Below are positions 64,000 through 64,000 of a DNA stretch of 64,000 bases, piece after piece. The notes under the pieces were generated by a model that saw only the letters and a list, made by a program, of their open reading frames with translations, ran no database searches and was not told where the DNA came from. Location of the stretch: NCBI GenBank assembly GCA_006503475.1, contig RSEH01000005.1, positions 124,001 through 188,000 of the forward strand, read 5' to 3'. Made by a program: the position numbers and the translations under genes. This DNA is from Stentor roeselii. Its lineage: Eukaryota > Ciliophora > Heterotrichea > Heterotrichida > Stentoridae. Position 1 is the first letter of the stretch; each line of letters begins with the position of its first letter.

Positions 64000-64000
64000 A

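Noticed and set aside
1-64000. tRNA genes, rRNA, transposons, retroelements or CRISPR arrays
   Set aside because: I looked in spacers for T-loop-like GGTTCRA strings, terminal repeats and transposase or reverse-transcriptase motifs and found none that held up.

Overview
The window looks like macronuclear DNA of a heterotrich ciliate, most likely Stentor or a close relative. Four things support this. The DNA is AT-rich and very gene-dense. The standard genetic code fits, because long genes use TGG for Trp and are not interrupted by in-frame TGA. Most genes that break between two reading frames are restored by removing a 15- or 16-nt GT..AG intron, the size known for Stentor. Gene content is protist-like: many coiled-coil and ciliary-type proteins, several ion channels, a MORN/IQ protein and a globular-domain-free H1-like protein. 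I found no mobile element, CRISPR array, rRNA or convincing tRNA.

Layout. 1-4000: two diverged tandem copies of a multi-RING/RBR ubiquitin-ligase-like gene flanking a 7TM BI-1-like gene. 4.6-14.1 kb: a NEK kinase, a two-RRM protein, a miniature BET protein, a cyclin, two convergent related coiled-coil genes, a tryparedoxin-like protein, a syntaxin and a mitochondrial-type membrane protein. 14.1-22.5 kb (minus strand): a cNMP-domain K+ channel, a 58-aa membrane protein, an R2R3 MYB, a 1043-aa coiled coil and a VHS/GAT adaptor. 22.8-29 kb: an FxPK-repeat protein, an ataxin-10-like protein, a CPSF30-like CCCH protein, a calcyphosin, RPC11 and an H1-like protein. 29.4-38 kb: a two-PBP-domain receptor, a sterol-oxidase-like enzyme and a BK-type K+ channel. 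38-50.5 kb: an acylated coiled coil, a C2-like protein, a secreted LRR protein, a WD40-TRP fusion, MoaC, a START protein, SAM50 and an ArgRS-N/TrmO fusion. 50.5-61.6 kb: a minus-strand run of ten genes (thymidylate kinase, coiled coil, ANK/SAM, CorA, coiled coil, RPP21-like, MUS81, ARB2, PP2C, unknown), several separated by only 1-27 bp. 61.8 kb to end: a MORN/IQ protein and a membrane protein that runs off the window.

The architecture is striking. Head-to-head start codons lie 7, 11, 12 and 17 bp apart, tail-to-tail stops 0 and 3 bp apart, and one same-strand stop and start are 1 bp apart. Many start codons follow a TATAA/AATAA string directly. Core promoters must therefore be tiny or lie inside neighbouring coding sequence, with very short UTRs. 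The best leads are the ArgRS-N/TrmO fusion, the WD40-TRP channel, a possible 14-nt intron, the bidirectional micro-spacers and a structured candidate small gene or RNA near 41.1 kb. All functional calls rest on motif recognition by eye; no database search was run.
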